DNA from: Dysidea avara
Taxonomy: Eukaryota > Porifera > Demospongiae > Dictyoceratida > Dysideidae
DNA: 64,000 nucleotides
Direction: 5' to 3'
Assembly: GCF_963678975.1 (NCBI RefSeq)
Contig: NC_089281.1
Location: 7,217,277-7,281,276 of the forward strand
This document shows positions 53,909 to 63,957 of the stretch, in pieces; the stretch's first letter is position 1, and every line of letters begins with the position of its first letter. The position numbers were made by a program, and so were the translations under genes. The notes beneath the pieces are model-generated. The model was not told where the DNA came from and did not search any database. It was given only the letters and a program-made list of their open reading frames with translations.

Positions 53909-54234
53909 CAGGGGCGGATCCAGACTTTTAAAAAGCCTGAAGGGGGGTTCCACTTTGGAATTGCTAGCTGTAGCTAGGTTGAAGACCAAAAAAAAAAAAA
54001 AGAAAAGTCATCACCTACTGACAATAGCTGGCCCTCACCATAGATGCCCTCACCAACTATATTTCCTTATTTATAACTAGATACATAGCTTGCTACACCG
54101 CTCCTCAAAAGACTACTGTGACTGCTCTATTAGAGTATCTTGATTTGACTGCTCTATAGTATCTCGAGTAAGAGAGACTCTCTCAAAAGGGGGGTTCCAT
54201 GGAACCCTTTGAACCCCTCCTGGATCCGCCCCTG
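53909..54234. mobile_element. CAGGGGCGG-family element with 5-bp TSD (326 bp)
   Basis: Ends CAGGGGCGGATCCAGA and CTGGATCCGCCCCTG, with TSD ACTTG at 53904-53908 and 54235-54239. The interior matches, in inverse orientation, the copy at 57818-58090 (for example TTATTTATAACTAGATA). It includes CTCTATTAGAGTATCTTGAT. Confidence 0.88.
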
Positions 54235-54309
54235 ACTTGTATTTTAATATCTGATGGTGATAGTTAAAACTTAAAAGCAGAAACTGAAAATAAAAGTATT
54301 TCTATTTTA

Positions 54310-54765
54310 CCATATAGCTATAACCTAAATATTTCGAGGGGGGAAATTTTCGCTGATTTCGCGTTATCAGCGAAAATTTTAGCCTAGACCTCCTATAATA
54401 CATTTTGGGAGTGTTTGCAAATCCACGAAAATTTTAGCCTATACCTCCATATATAATACATTTTGGGAGTGTTTGCAAATCCACCAAAATTTTATTTTTA
54501 GCAACATTGCCTCGAAAAATTTTCCCCTCGGGCTATACGGTATAGCTACTAATACCATAAAGCCTAAATATTTCGAATATTATTAGCTATATAGCCTAAA
54601 TATTTCGAGGGGAAAATTTTTCGAGGTTGAGCAATGTTACTCAAAAAAAATTTTTTTTTCGTGGATTTGCAAACACTCTCAAAATGTATTAGACTATAAC
54701 TCGGACTATAATGGAGGTCTAAATATTTCAAGGCTAAAATTTTCGCTGATAACCCCCAAAACCGC
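54310..54765. repeat. CGTATAGC-type repeat, two adjoining copies
   Basis: Repeats carrying TATTTCGAGGGG, CATTTTGGGAGTGTTTGCAA and GGCTATACGGTATAGC. The second copy is inverted relative to the first. Relatives lie at 60225-60420 and, more distantly, 62087-62258. The ends resemble TACCGTATAGCC terminal inverted repeats. Confidence 0.6.
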
Positions 54766-54774
54766 TTTCCAACT

Positions 54775-55810
54775 CAAGGTGCTTCCTTTTGTTGTTTCTG
54801 GTGATTTTCACACCGACTGTCCATTAAGATAAAGCAAACAAGTGCTAATTTATTATTGGATTGCATGCTTATAGCATTGGGTATCAGCATAAGTTTAACA
54901 CACAAAAACATACAAAAAGTGGTCACGTGACCAAAAATATCACAATAGTTAAATTGGGCAGCTATTAGAAAATTACTGTATAGTTTAGGGTGACGGCCGA
55001 CAGTGTTGGGACAGTTACTTTTTAAAATAACTAGTTACATATTACTTACTTGCAACAGTTACAGTTACATATTACCCAAAAAATAAAGTAACTATATATA
55101 TATAGATAGATATAATCTAGTAATATTACATATTATATTACTTTGTGTCCACAGCCTTAAGCTGTCATGTGTGAAACTACCACCTTATCATGTGACATGA
55201 TTGCGTTGTTGGACAATGTACAAATCTTGGTTATAAGTAAGAAGCTGGTGAATAAGCTTCATTCAGTAGGCTTCATTACTTCGTTGTGGCTATAGGCATT
55301 ATCAGTGGATTACTAAAAAGATTAGTAACTCCGTTACTTGTAGTGATAATATTATGTAATATTAGACTTGTTACAGTAACTATATTACTTAGGTAAAGCG
55401 TTACATTTGTAAGTAAAGTAACTTGAGTTATATTACCTGTTTTTATAGCATATTTAGTTACATTACTTAGTTACCACAAAAGTAATAATCAGTTATTATG
55501 TAACGCATTACACAAGTACCGTGTTACCCCCAACACTGGTGACCGATGTCACAATTAGTGTATTTTCTTACCTTGTAATGAAGACTTCTACATCTTGTAG
55601 TGCTATAGCGCATCCTTTATAGCTGTAATGGGATTGTTGGCCATGTGACCACTTTTTGGGTATTTACAGTTAAAACATATTGAAGGTAATCAACAGTTTA
55701 ATAATATATTAGCACTTGTATGTTTTATCTTAAGGACAGCCTGCGTGAAAATCATCAGAAACAATGAAAAATACTGAGGCATTATCTTATTTTGCAGTGG
55801 AAATCCTATA
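54775..55810. mobile_element. Imperfect foldback repeat enclosing a hAT-like element
   Basis: The left part (54775-54955) and right part (55635-55810) are inverted relatives (AAAAAGTGGTCACGTGACC against GGCCATGTGACCACTTTTT; TGATTTTCACACCGACTGTCC against GCGTGAAAATCATC). The element at 55001-55538 lies between. A third related piece is at 58100-58220. Confidence 0.6.
55001..55538. mobile_element. hAT-like element with CAGTGTTGGG ends
   Basis: 538 bp with ends CAGTGTTGGG and CCCAACACTG and an interior of TTACTTA/GTTACAGTTAC words. Such GTTAC-rich elements with CAGTGTTGGG ends are a widespread hAT-type group. The flanks (ACGGCCGA and GTGACCGA) agree at five of eight positions, so the insertion is old. 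Non-coding. Confidence 0.65.
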
Positions 55811-55935
55811 TGAAGGGGTTTTTGGTCATGTGACCACTTTTTAGATATTTACATGTTAGCTAACTATTACATTACCAACTTTGTCTGTAGAAGTAGGGAC
55901 ATGACGTTATGATTAAAAACAGAAAATAATGTATT

Positions 55936-56302
55936 CCTAACATATGGGAATGCAAATTTAAGGCAACATGGTGCAGCAGTGAAAAGACTGCCGTGTGCTG
56001 TTAAATAGCATCAAAAGTTGTTGGCCATCTATTAATATCTGATCTAGCATCAGAAAATAATAGTGTTGTCATCTGGCAATTTCAGTATTTTTATAATATT
56101 GCATTTCCAGTACATTTGTATTAGAAATGCAATATTATAAAATACCGAAATTGCCGTCAGGTGACAACACCAATATTTTCCTGATTTTCTAGTGCCAAAT
56201 CATATTTTAATAGATGGCTGACAACTTTTGATGCTATTTAACAGCAGTGGTCTTTTCACTGCTGCACCACGTTGCCTTAAATTTTCATTCCCATATGTTG
56301 GG
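55936..56302. mobile_element. 367-bp foldback element
   Basis: Arms of about 165 bp run from CCTAACATATGGGAATG to the inverse CATTCCCATATGTTGGG. Both arms contain GGCAAC(A/G)TGGTGCAGCAGTG and ACAGCA-type words. Its right end touches the 5' side of the LINE at 56303. Confidence 0.8.
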
Positions 56303-57735
56303 AGTTGTTTGTGAAATCTCACTCTCTTCTTTCCTTACGTCCTGTTTTTGTGGAGCAGTCTGATAGCCGTCAGGAAGGACGAATAGGAAAGGCTTGATTA
56401 AGTTCTCGCTGGATTTGTTCTGGTTTGTTCCGCTGTTGCGATATTGTCTGCCGGTGTGCAGGTATTGGAATACAGCAATTTTGTAGTAGCAATGTCTGAT
56501 GGAGCTCTCAAGAGAGCAATGGATGAGGCATCCTTGTTTCCGGATGCCAATCAATCAAAAAGCACCAGGGAAGTGGATCTCCAGGGAATGGAGAAGATTC
56601 TGCAGTTCAAAATTCACCTTCGCTATCAGAAAAACTATCTATCGTAAATGAGATATCAGTAGATATGTGTGGTTGCTGTAATCAGCCATGTGATGGTAGT
56701 GGTGTAAAGGGTCAAGCCTTACAATTTACAATGTGATCTGTGTGAGTGTTGGTTCCATGCTGTGTGTGAGAATATTGGTAGCAAACAGTATAAGTCTCTT
56801 TCTTCTCTTGCAAAATTTGTGCCGAACATGTTATACTATTGCAACCATAACAAGTGCTATTTACGAATCAAACGTATAGTTGCTGATTTTGTGAGGTTAT
56901 CAGCAGATGAATCAGTGAAACTTTCTGATTTGTTTGAAAGTTCCTTTCAAAGATTTGACAAGTCCCTGGTTTCTACTTTGACAGCTCAAATTGGAAAATG
57001 TATAGAAGATTTTGGTGCAAAAATAGGGAATCTACTATCAAGCCAGTCTGGCCTACTGGAGGAGGCTGATTCATTCTCGAAGTCTCTCCAGGATTCTTCT
57101 GTTCCTTTTGATATTTCTAATAGAGTCACTCCAGTTATAGATCATGCATCTGCATCCTGTGCTACACAATGTATTGTAGATGAACTAGCTTAGAGAGATA
57201 GAAGGAAGAATAATGTTGTTATCTATAATTTACCAGAGGCTAAAGACAAAGAGGCTGATAAACTTTCTGCTTCATCTTTAGTTGAAACTGCTTATGGTCT
57301 TAAATGCCCAATTAATAGAGTCGTGCGCTTGGGAAGGATTGATAATAAGCACAGACCTTTATTGGTCTGTTTTGAGTGTATAGATGACAAGGCCATTGTC
57401 GTTTCTTGTTCATATTTACTACGCCACCATGATCAGTTTAAAAAGGTCTTTGTAGTTCCAGATAGAACAAAGATTGCCGGAATGTGAAAAGCACAAAAGG
57501 TTGGTCACTGAACTTTAAAAAGGGAAATCTTAGGGTGAAACTAGTTTGATGACAAAAATGGCAGCATAATTGTTAGATCTCATTGTATGGAACCCCAACC
57601 CCTTCAATCTTGTATAGATTTGTAGTTCATAGATAGTGTCACATGAAACGAACTGTAATTAGTATAGGTCAGTAGATTTTGCACATTAGCGTTATACCCT
57701 CAATGGGTTTTGCTAATTAACAAATAAATAAAATG
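56303..57735 (+). mobile_element. LINE copy with ORF1 only (PHD finger type), no ORF2
   Basis: ORF1-like sequence runs from ATG 56492 to TGA 57485-57487. First comes a short lead (MSDGALKRAMDEASLF), then a PHD-type zinc finger (CDLCECWFHAVC, with CNHNKC following), then a coiled-coil-like stretch, then an RRM-like ORF1 core (KNNVVIYNLPEA...VVRLGR). There is a frameshift between lead and finger near 56650-56740, and an in-frame TAG at 57191-57193 after DELA. About 230 bp later it ends with a LINE tail (TTTTGCTAATTAACAAATAAATAAA). PHD-bearing ORF1 proteins are known in CR1-like non-LTR elements. No reverse transcriptase lies between ORF1 and the tail. Confidence 0.78.
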
Positions 57736-57817
57736 TTTGCAATGCATTCTTTTGCCTTTTTGCATAACCGTAAGTCGGGCTCGCTGTAAGTCGTATGTCC
57801 ATCCAAACTTGGTAATG

Positions 57818-58090
57818 CAGGGGGGGTTCCAAGGAACCCCCTTTTGAAAAGCCTCTCACTTGAGATACTCTAATAGAGCAGTCACAGTAGTCTTTTGAGG
57901 AGCAGTGTAGCTAGCAAGCTATATATCTAGTTATAAATAAGGAAGGAAATATAGTTGGTGAGGTGGCAGCTATTGTCAGCAGGTGATGACCTTTTTTTTC
58001 TTCTTTTTTTTGGTCTTCAACTTATACCTCTAGGCTGAAGTTGCATTTCAAAGTGGAACCCCCCTTTTTAAAAGTCTGGATCCGCCCCTG
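57818..58090. mobile_element. CAGGGGCGG-family element with 5-bp TSD (273 bp)
   Basis: Left end CAGGGGGGGTTCC, right end CTGGATCCGCCCCTG, TSD TAATG at 57813-57817 and 58091-58095. The interior is an inverse relative of the copy at 53909-54234. It includes ACTCTAATAGAGCAGTCAC. It split an older repeat, whose right part continues at 58096. Confidence 0.85.
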
Positions 58091-58219
58091 TAATGATGCT
58101 GATAGCGACTGCTGCAAACATTCCAATAATAAACTAGCACTGTTTGGTTTATCTTAAAGATAAATCCGTGTGAAAATCTCCAGAAACAACAAAATGAAGC
58201 ATCTTCCTATTTTGAGTGG

Positions 58220-59018
58220 AAACCTACGGCATTACGTAAGAAATAGACTTTCATGGAAGCCACATATAGATTACATCTGCAATAAGGCAAACAGAGCTGT
58301 TGGTTTTTTGCGACGAAATCTTCAGCATTGTCCTAGCCATCTACGTGAGCTAGCATATATAAACAATTTGTCTTGCCTATTTTAGAGTATTGTTCCCCAA
58401 TATGGGATCCATATCACCAAACCAACATAAATCAAGTAGAGATGGTCCAACATAGAGCTGCTCGTTTTGTCACAGGTCAACCATGGAGACGAAATAATAG
58501 AGACAGCATCACTAACATCCTTGAAAACTTGCAATGGCCTACACTACAAGAACGTCGCAAATCAGCTAGACTAGTTTTACTATATAAAGTACTACATGAT
58601 TTATTAATTATACCGAAATGTTATCTCCCATTTAAATCTACTGTATTACGGACCCGACACTCACACAACTTTAAACTAGTACCTTACCATGCAACCAAGA
58701 ATTGATGTATATAAATATTCCTTCCTCCCAAGAACTGTACCAGAATGGAATAGATTAGATGCTGAGATTATTGAGACTGACTGTGTTGAAGAATTTAAGC
58801 AAAAATTAGCCCCTTTTATGTATATGGTTAAGTAACTTATCGTAATTGTATATATTTTTATAGTTTATTATTGTAATTGTACATATGTATATAATTAAGT
58901 AACTTGTCGTAATTGTACATACTTATATAGTTAAGTAACTAATTGAAATTGTACACATGTAATTGCACATCAGCATTATACCCCTGGAGGGTCCTGCTGA
59001 TTAACAATAAATAAATAA
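58220..59018 (+). mobile_element. 5'-truncated LINE, C-terminal part of ORF2
   Basis: Encodes the region after the RT palm in CR1/L2-like elements: LSWKPHIDYICNKANRAVGF, then PILEYCSPIWDPYHQTNI, MVQHRAARFVTG, WPTLQERRKSARL, and finally YKYSFLPRTVPEWNRLD. It changes frame twice (near 58375 and 58700), so it is dead. It ends GTCCTGCTGATTAACAATAAATAAATAA, a tail closely related to that of the ORF1-only copy. Typical 5' truncation. Confidence 0.88.
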
Positions 59019-59049
59019 GTTTACTGGCGCTAACCCTTGATTCTATGTA

Positions 59050-59501
59050 ATGCCGCCCACGATTATAACTGAGGTAAACACGAATATCTCGTCACGATAA
59101 ACTAGTGTGGATGCTTATAGATCGAAGAAGCAGAAAAGGAGCTAGAGCAATGTAGAAAGCGGCTAAGACAAATTGAAGGAAGCTTGGGCAGCGAAGAAAA
59201 CGAAACTCAAAAGTACGCTATCATGTCAGGCTTGTATAGTATGCCAGCTTGTAAATGGCCTGCATACGTGAGACTATCCTGTTACTTGCAGAGGATTGCT
59301 TGAAGCTGAATGTGTTTCTCTAACTAGTAAAGAAAAAGATTATGGTTAGCTCTTAACAATGAACCAGCTGCAACTACATTTCTTTCTATTCTAGTGGAAA
59401 AGCTCAAATCATTGAGGAAAGAAAATAGAAGAAGTCTATATGTAACTATTGCCATCTTTGTACTGTTGTATCTTGTCTATATGTCTCTCTTTTCAGAATG
59501 A
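59050..59501 (+). CDS. CCDC167: CCDC167, small coiled-coil membrane protein
   Basis: Four exons: 59050-59073, 59121-59212, 59292-59344, 59395-59501; sum 276 nt, 91 aa (human 97). It starts MPPTIITEIEEAEKELEQCR. A coiled coil covers about residues 8-65, then one transmembrane helix (SLYVTIAIFVLLYLVYM) lies near the C-terminus, leaving a short SLFSE tail. It matches recalled human CCDC167 in order: LEEKLSQCRRDLE with IEEAEKELEQCRKRL, EKELKFLRQENRK with VEKLKSLRKENRR, then the membrane helix. Introns are 47-79 nt. It starts only about 30 bp after the LINE tail at 59018, so the promoter must lie in or beyond transposon sequence. Molecular role poorly known; endoplasmic-reticulum-type tail anchoring is inference. 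Confidence 0.88.
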
Positions 59502-60224
59502 ATCAGTGTAGATATGGCTATTATGTCTGTCTAAATTTGCTGAACTACCATATGCAGATAGTAAGTTTTAGTATACATTATCCAACCAACACTACCAATC
59601 AGTGCAGCACTGAATAGTGAAGAATGTGGTTCCCTAATGTGCCATCATGCATGTAGAGACATAAGGATGTCTATTATGCAGTTGCAGAAAATATTTTGAT
59701 CTTTAGTACAGCCTAGGTAGTTGCTACTCCGTTACTATACTATGTAATTACAACAGCTAATCGCTCCTTAGCAACGTTTCGCTGTTAGCATAATGACATG
59801 TGAAATAGGTAGTTGATTTTTGCTTCACCCAAAATAAAATGTCTCATTCAAAATGGTAGCTTAATTTCTTCAAAGTGCAGGGAAAGGAGTTTCAATAACA
59901 GCACAGAGTTACCAGAGGCAGAGGTCTGGGAATGTACCCCTAGAAACTTAGTACATAAATCATAGGAAACAGTTAACTGGTGGGGCTACATGTAGCGTAT
60001 TTCCTTTGTTAAGTGCTGCACCTTTACTAGTAGTTGCACTTGAGTGGTAACACAATCAGTTTTGAAAATAACGTTTGTTTTTTAGCATTGAGTACCGTAT
60101 TTACTTGGTTAAACGCCACGGTGTTTATTATCTTAGTTCTAAAAATCAATATAGCAGCTATTCAAACTCAACCACTAGCTACAGACACGGATCCATTACA
60201 ATAATGGAATGACTTTAAAATTAC

Positions 60225-60420
60225 TGCATAACCTAAAATATTTCAAGGGGGAAATTTTTTTTTGCTGATTTTGGGGCTTAGCGAAAATTTTAGCCTTGAA
60301 ATATTTAGACCTCCATTATAGTCCGAGTTATAGTCTAATACATTTTGGGAGTGTTTGAAAATCCACGAAAAAAAATTTTTTTAGCAACATTGCTCAACCT
60401 CGAAGTATTTAGGCTATACA
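60225..60420. repeat. CGTATAGC-type repeat
   Basis: Shares CATTTTGGGAGTGTTTG, AGCGAAAATTTTAGCC and GGCTATACAGTA with the copies at 54310-54765. Confidence 0.6.
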
Positions 60421-62086
60421 GTATTATTTTGATTCTAATTAGGTGTACTGAGGATTTATCTTATACACTCAAGTGACTCTAATATAAAGAAATGTCAGAC
60501 CTTGTAAACTCACGTTCAGGTTTGACATTTACAACATTACAGTGGTCTAGAAATATTCTTAATGGAAATGAAAAACCTTGAACTTCAATACCCCCAACAA
60601 CAAAAAAGTTATTTTCCCATATATCTGTCAATACATGTGGCATAGTACAGTAGTGGCATTTATATGAGTGCTCTATTAGAGTATATATACTTGACTGATC
60701 TATTTTCAAGCATGCTCATGCCCCCTCTGCAGATCATTTTGAGAGATGAATGCAAGTTTTATGGTACTATGAATTGTTGGCTGTGCTGTACTTCACTTTA
60801 CTTATTTTGTGCTGCCAAACTAAGTGTAACTTGAAAAGTCTAATTTCAAAATTGGGTTCCAATCCTCTTCATGTACCCCTAAAGAGGATCCTTATAAGTA
60901 ACCCGTCCAAGTGTAGGTGTGTTCGGGTACAAGATAATAATCCCTTATATACTTTAAGCTTCATATGGTTTTGTATGCAGTATAGCTATAGCTAAATTCA
61001 GTGGCATATCTGGACTCTCGATGTCATACTCAACTAATACAGGAGATGAATAGCACTTCTTCCACAGTAGTGTCTATCAGAGCCACATTATGTTAACAAA
61101 CTATAGTAACTCTGCCTATTATGGTGGTGGCTATTCTGTTGAAATTTTTGTAATGAAGACACTTTGTCTGCGACATCCACAACAAAATTTACAAACTGTA
61201 TTTTGCAGAACAACACAGCTAGAACTGGCAGTGCAGTAAATGCTACCATCAGGAAACATACCAGTGATTAATTTTGATTTATATACGTACCCGTATTAGC
61301 AATACATGAAGGAGTCCATGCAAGAAGTGAGACTGGGGGCTCATTATAGTAAATCTGTGCCTGTTACATTTCAAAAGTATGTTAGTTTCTACAGAACCAT
61401 GGTAATGCGATTGCATGCAGTAGTAGCAGCAGAATTACATCCAGGCACTGCACTGCTGCAATACTGTAAATTATGGTGAAGCTATTGCACTATTGGAAGA
61501 GGAGTTTGTTTTATTCTAAAACCAATTTCACATTTGTCAACAATGAGACATGTGCACATCAGAGGTGCTATATATTTTGATTCAAATAAACAAGAGTGGC
61601 TCCAGTTGGCAGGAAATTTGGGATAGGTTTCCAAATTTCTAGTTGCATGTACACATTAAATCTGAGGCATGCTCCCCCAAGAAATTTTTGAAAATGTATT
61701 CTGAGAATGAATCTGGTAACAATTTAATCTGATTAATATAGGCTACTTATCCTTGCTTCTGCTGGCTTAAGTATCAGGAGCAGGATAAACTGATAAAGAG
61801 TTAAGAGGTAAAGCTATGTGAGTACAATAGACATGGATGCAATTTTTTTTAGGGTTTGGGGACATGCCCCAGGAAAATTTTCAGTTCTTAAACACTCTGA
61901 GATATAATGTTAGACATAACCTTTAAAAATACAAAATGAGACTGTTCTATTAGGATATAGTTAACTGATTAAAGTAAGCCTTTTTGATACCTTTGCAAAT
62001 CAAAAAATACACTTAACCAGTTTCTGGAAACAATCCTCCTGAGTCTGCCTCTGGTACATGAGTCTCAGAAAATTGCCTTTTATACT

Positions 62087-62258
62087 ACCATATAGCTGGA
62101 AAGTTTGGCGGGAGGAAATTTTGGCAAATTTTCCACGATAGGATTTTGGTGAGAAAAAAGTTTGGCAAATTTTGTAGAGCTAATACAGATTTGTATTGGA
62201 CAAACGATTTGGTTGGCAAAACACCGCTAAATCGCCAAACTTTCCGGCTATACAGTAT
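62087..62258. mobile_element. Small TIR element with TACCATATAGC ends
   Basis: Left ACCATATAGCTGGAAAGTTTGGC and right GCCAAACTTTCCGGCTATACAGT are inverted relatives, about 172 bp in all. The interior repeats TTTGGCAAATTTT. Non-coding. Confidence 0.65.
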
Positions 62259-62385
62259 CGCAACATCAGCAATAGTTCTTATGATTGGGAGACCAACTTT
62301 ACTTTTGAAGCACACCCAAAGGAAAATCATTTATTGCACTGGTTTGTTGTCTTGTATGTGCCTGTGATTATGTAGAATATAATAG

Positions 62386-62705
62386 CAGTGGTGGAACCAG
62401 AGGGGGTACAGAAGTCACATGCCTCCCCCCAGGAAAGATTACTTTTATTCATTTTTTAAAGGTCTGTAGTACACCTGTTCAAAGTAAAATATGAAAGATC
62501 AAGTCAAAACATTCTAATAGAAGAGTCATTGCAGTTATGAAAACTTGTATCACCAACCCATTCATAATTGAACTCATGACTGTCACTGATCTTTACATGC
62601 AGCTCTTGATCAATGTAAAGACCACTTAGAAAGCATACTAGTTATCTTTAGGGGGGGGGCAGCCACCCAGACATCCTGGTTTATATAACTCTGGATCTGA
62701 TCCTG
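62386..62705. mobile_element. Old CAGGGGCGG-family copy (320 bp)
   Basis: Ends CAGTGGTGGAACCAGA and CTGGATCTGATCCTG are diverged family ends. The flanks AATAG and AATAA agree at four of five bases. It includes CATTCTAATAGAAGAGTCA. Confidence 0.55.
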
Positions 62706-63117
62706 AATAAGGCTAAGAAGTACACAAATAAGCATGCATGAAGATATAGTAATCACTTGAAACACCCAATTCTGTTTAGTAAACTAAACTAGCTAACATT
62801 ATAACTGGATTTAAGGGTTCTGTACTAAGAATTCTGGATTAATACATTGTTCAAACACTTAATCTATCCTATCACTTGTACAATTCAACTGACTTGAGAA
62901 TATAACCTACACATTATGTTAAATCAGTACATGCATTGGGTTCTGAATTTAAGTAAAAATTCATGATTTATCCACATCCAGCAAATAAAGTTACTCGGAA
63001 AAAAACAAGGCAAGACAGAAGTTCATTACTGGCATCACTACACTTATGTACATGACACTATATCAGAATCAGTGTATATTTAGAAAGGGGATGTTTACAA
63101 GTTGTGCTCCTTCAGGG

Positions 63118-63957
63118 TTAGTAATGTGTGTTTCTTGGCGGCAACACACCAATTTCTTCACTGATCGTATCACTCCTTACTAACGTATTGACAAAATTAT
63201 AATATGACAAAGTGCCTTGACTGAAAACGGCACTCTCTACAACTGAAACATTTGGCACAGTTAAACTGTGGACTTTGCTCTCAAATAAATGTTGTGTCGA
63301 TAACCAAAATAGTTTTGGGTCGATGCTTTCAAGAAGTAGGTCACATTTATCACTGTCATCATCGAGATTATGATACGAAGAAGTTTCTTTAAGCAACGTC
63401 TCTGATGTGGGAACAATTATTGGTGAAGACTGGGCCCTAAGTGATGATGCCGAAGATGATGAAATATAACAGAATTCTTCACTGCACTTCTCTAGGAAAT
63501 CTTTGAAATAAAAACAAATTTGAAATGCATATATGAAGTCGGAGAAAGACACAACATTGTCAGAGGAGACATCAGAAAATATTACTAGTGATATTGTATT
63601 GACCATATCTAGTGGAAAATCATGACAAAGTAGCCGCAGCAAAGAATGATACTCGGTGCAAGTCATGACACGTCCAGTGTCAGTGATATTCTTGTATGTG
63701 TCCCAGAAAAGCTTTATAAAACATCTCTGGTTGTACGGTGTAGCAGTAACGAAAGCATATTCACGTAGAACAACATGTTTGCCGTTCACTGCACGTTTGA
63801 AGTAATCAGTCAAGAAGTGGAATGGCTGGGTCTTGCTATCTTCATCCTTCTTCTCAAGTAACTGCAACATGGCATCCTCTAAGTAGGTCATAATACGGTG
63901 TTTTTGCAGATAATTCTTGGCGCTTTCCGGTGACTTTGCCGTTTGTCCGGTCGCCAT
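63118..63957 (-). CDS. CSTPP1: CSTPP1 (C11orf49), centriolar satellite polyglutamylase regulator
   Basis: Single-exon reading frame of 279 aa starting at ATG 63957 (MATGQTAKSPESAK); an upstream TTG extension is unlikely to be used. The N-terminal 170 residues match recalled human C11orf49/CSTPP1 closely and in order: YLQKHRIMTYLEDAMLQLLE (human YLAQRHVLTYMEDAVCQLLE), REYAFVTATPYNQ (human REFSFVQATPHNR), EYHSLLRLLCHDFPLDM, SFSDFIYAFQICFYF. After a Ser-rich linker with SSPIIVPTS, the end ...GTLSYYNFVNTLVRSD matches human LTFYGFLMALSKH. Human CSTPP1 sits at centriolar satellites and stabilises the tubulin polyglutamylase complex. The human acidic tail is absent here, unless it lies in an unseen exon. 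Lack of introns is unusual for this window. Confidence 0.9.
   Translation of the reverse strand: MATGQTAKSPESAKNYLQKHRIMTYLEDAMLQLLEKKDEDSKTQPFHFLTDYFKRAVNGKHVVLREYAFVTATPYNQRCFIKLFWDTYKNITDTGRVMTCTEYHSLLRLLCHDFPLDMVNTISLVIFSDVSSDNVVSFSDFIYAFQICFYFKDFLEKCSEEFCYISSSSASSLRAQSSPIIVPTSETLLKETSSYHNLDDDSDKCDLLLESIDPKLFWLSTQHLFESKVHSLTVPNVSVVESAVFSQGTLSYYNFVNTLVRSDTISEEIGVLPPRNTHY

Larger units (their letters stand above)
59502..63117. other. Convergent spacer between CCDC167 and CSTPP1, 3.6 kb
   Basis: No gene seen. It holds a TACCGTATTTACTTGGTTAA repeat fragment (60094), a CGTATAGC-type repeat (60225-60420), CTCTATTAGAG motifs (60670, 61943, 62512), a decayed transposon-like stretch (61560-62055), a TACCATATAGC...GGCTATACAGTA element (62087-62258) and an old CAGGGGCGG-family copy (62386-62705). 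Confidence 0.5.

Noticed and set aside
58170-58705. Host gene encoding YLRRNLQHCPSHLREL-type protein
   Set aside because: The sequence is the C-terminal region of a CR1/L2-like LINE ORF2 with a LINE tail, so it is a transposon fragment.
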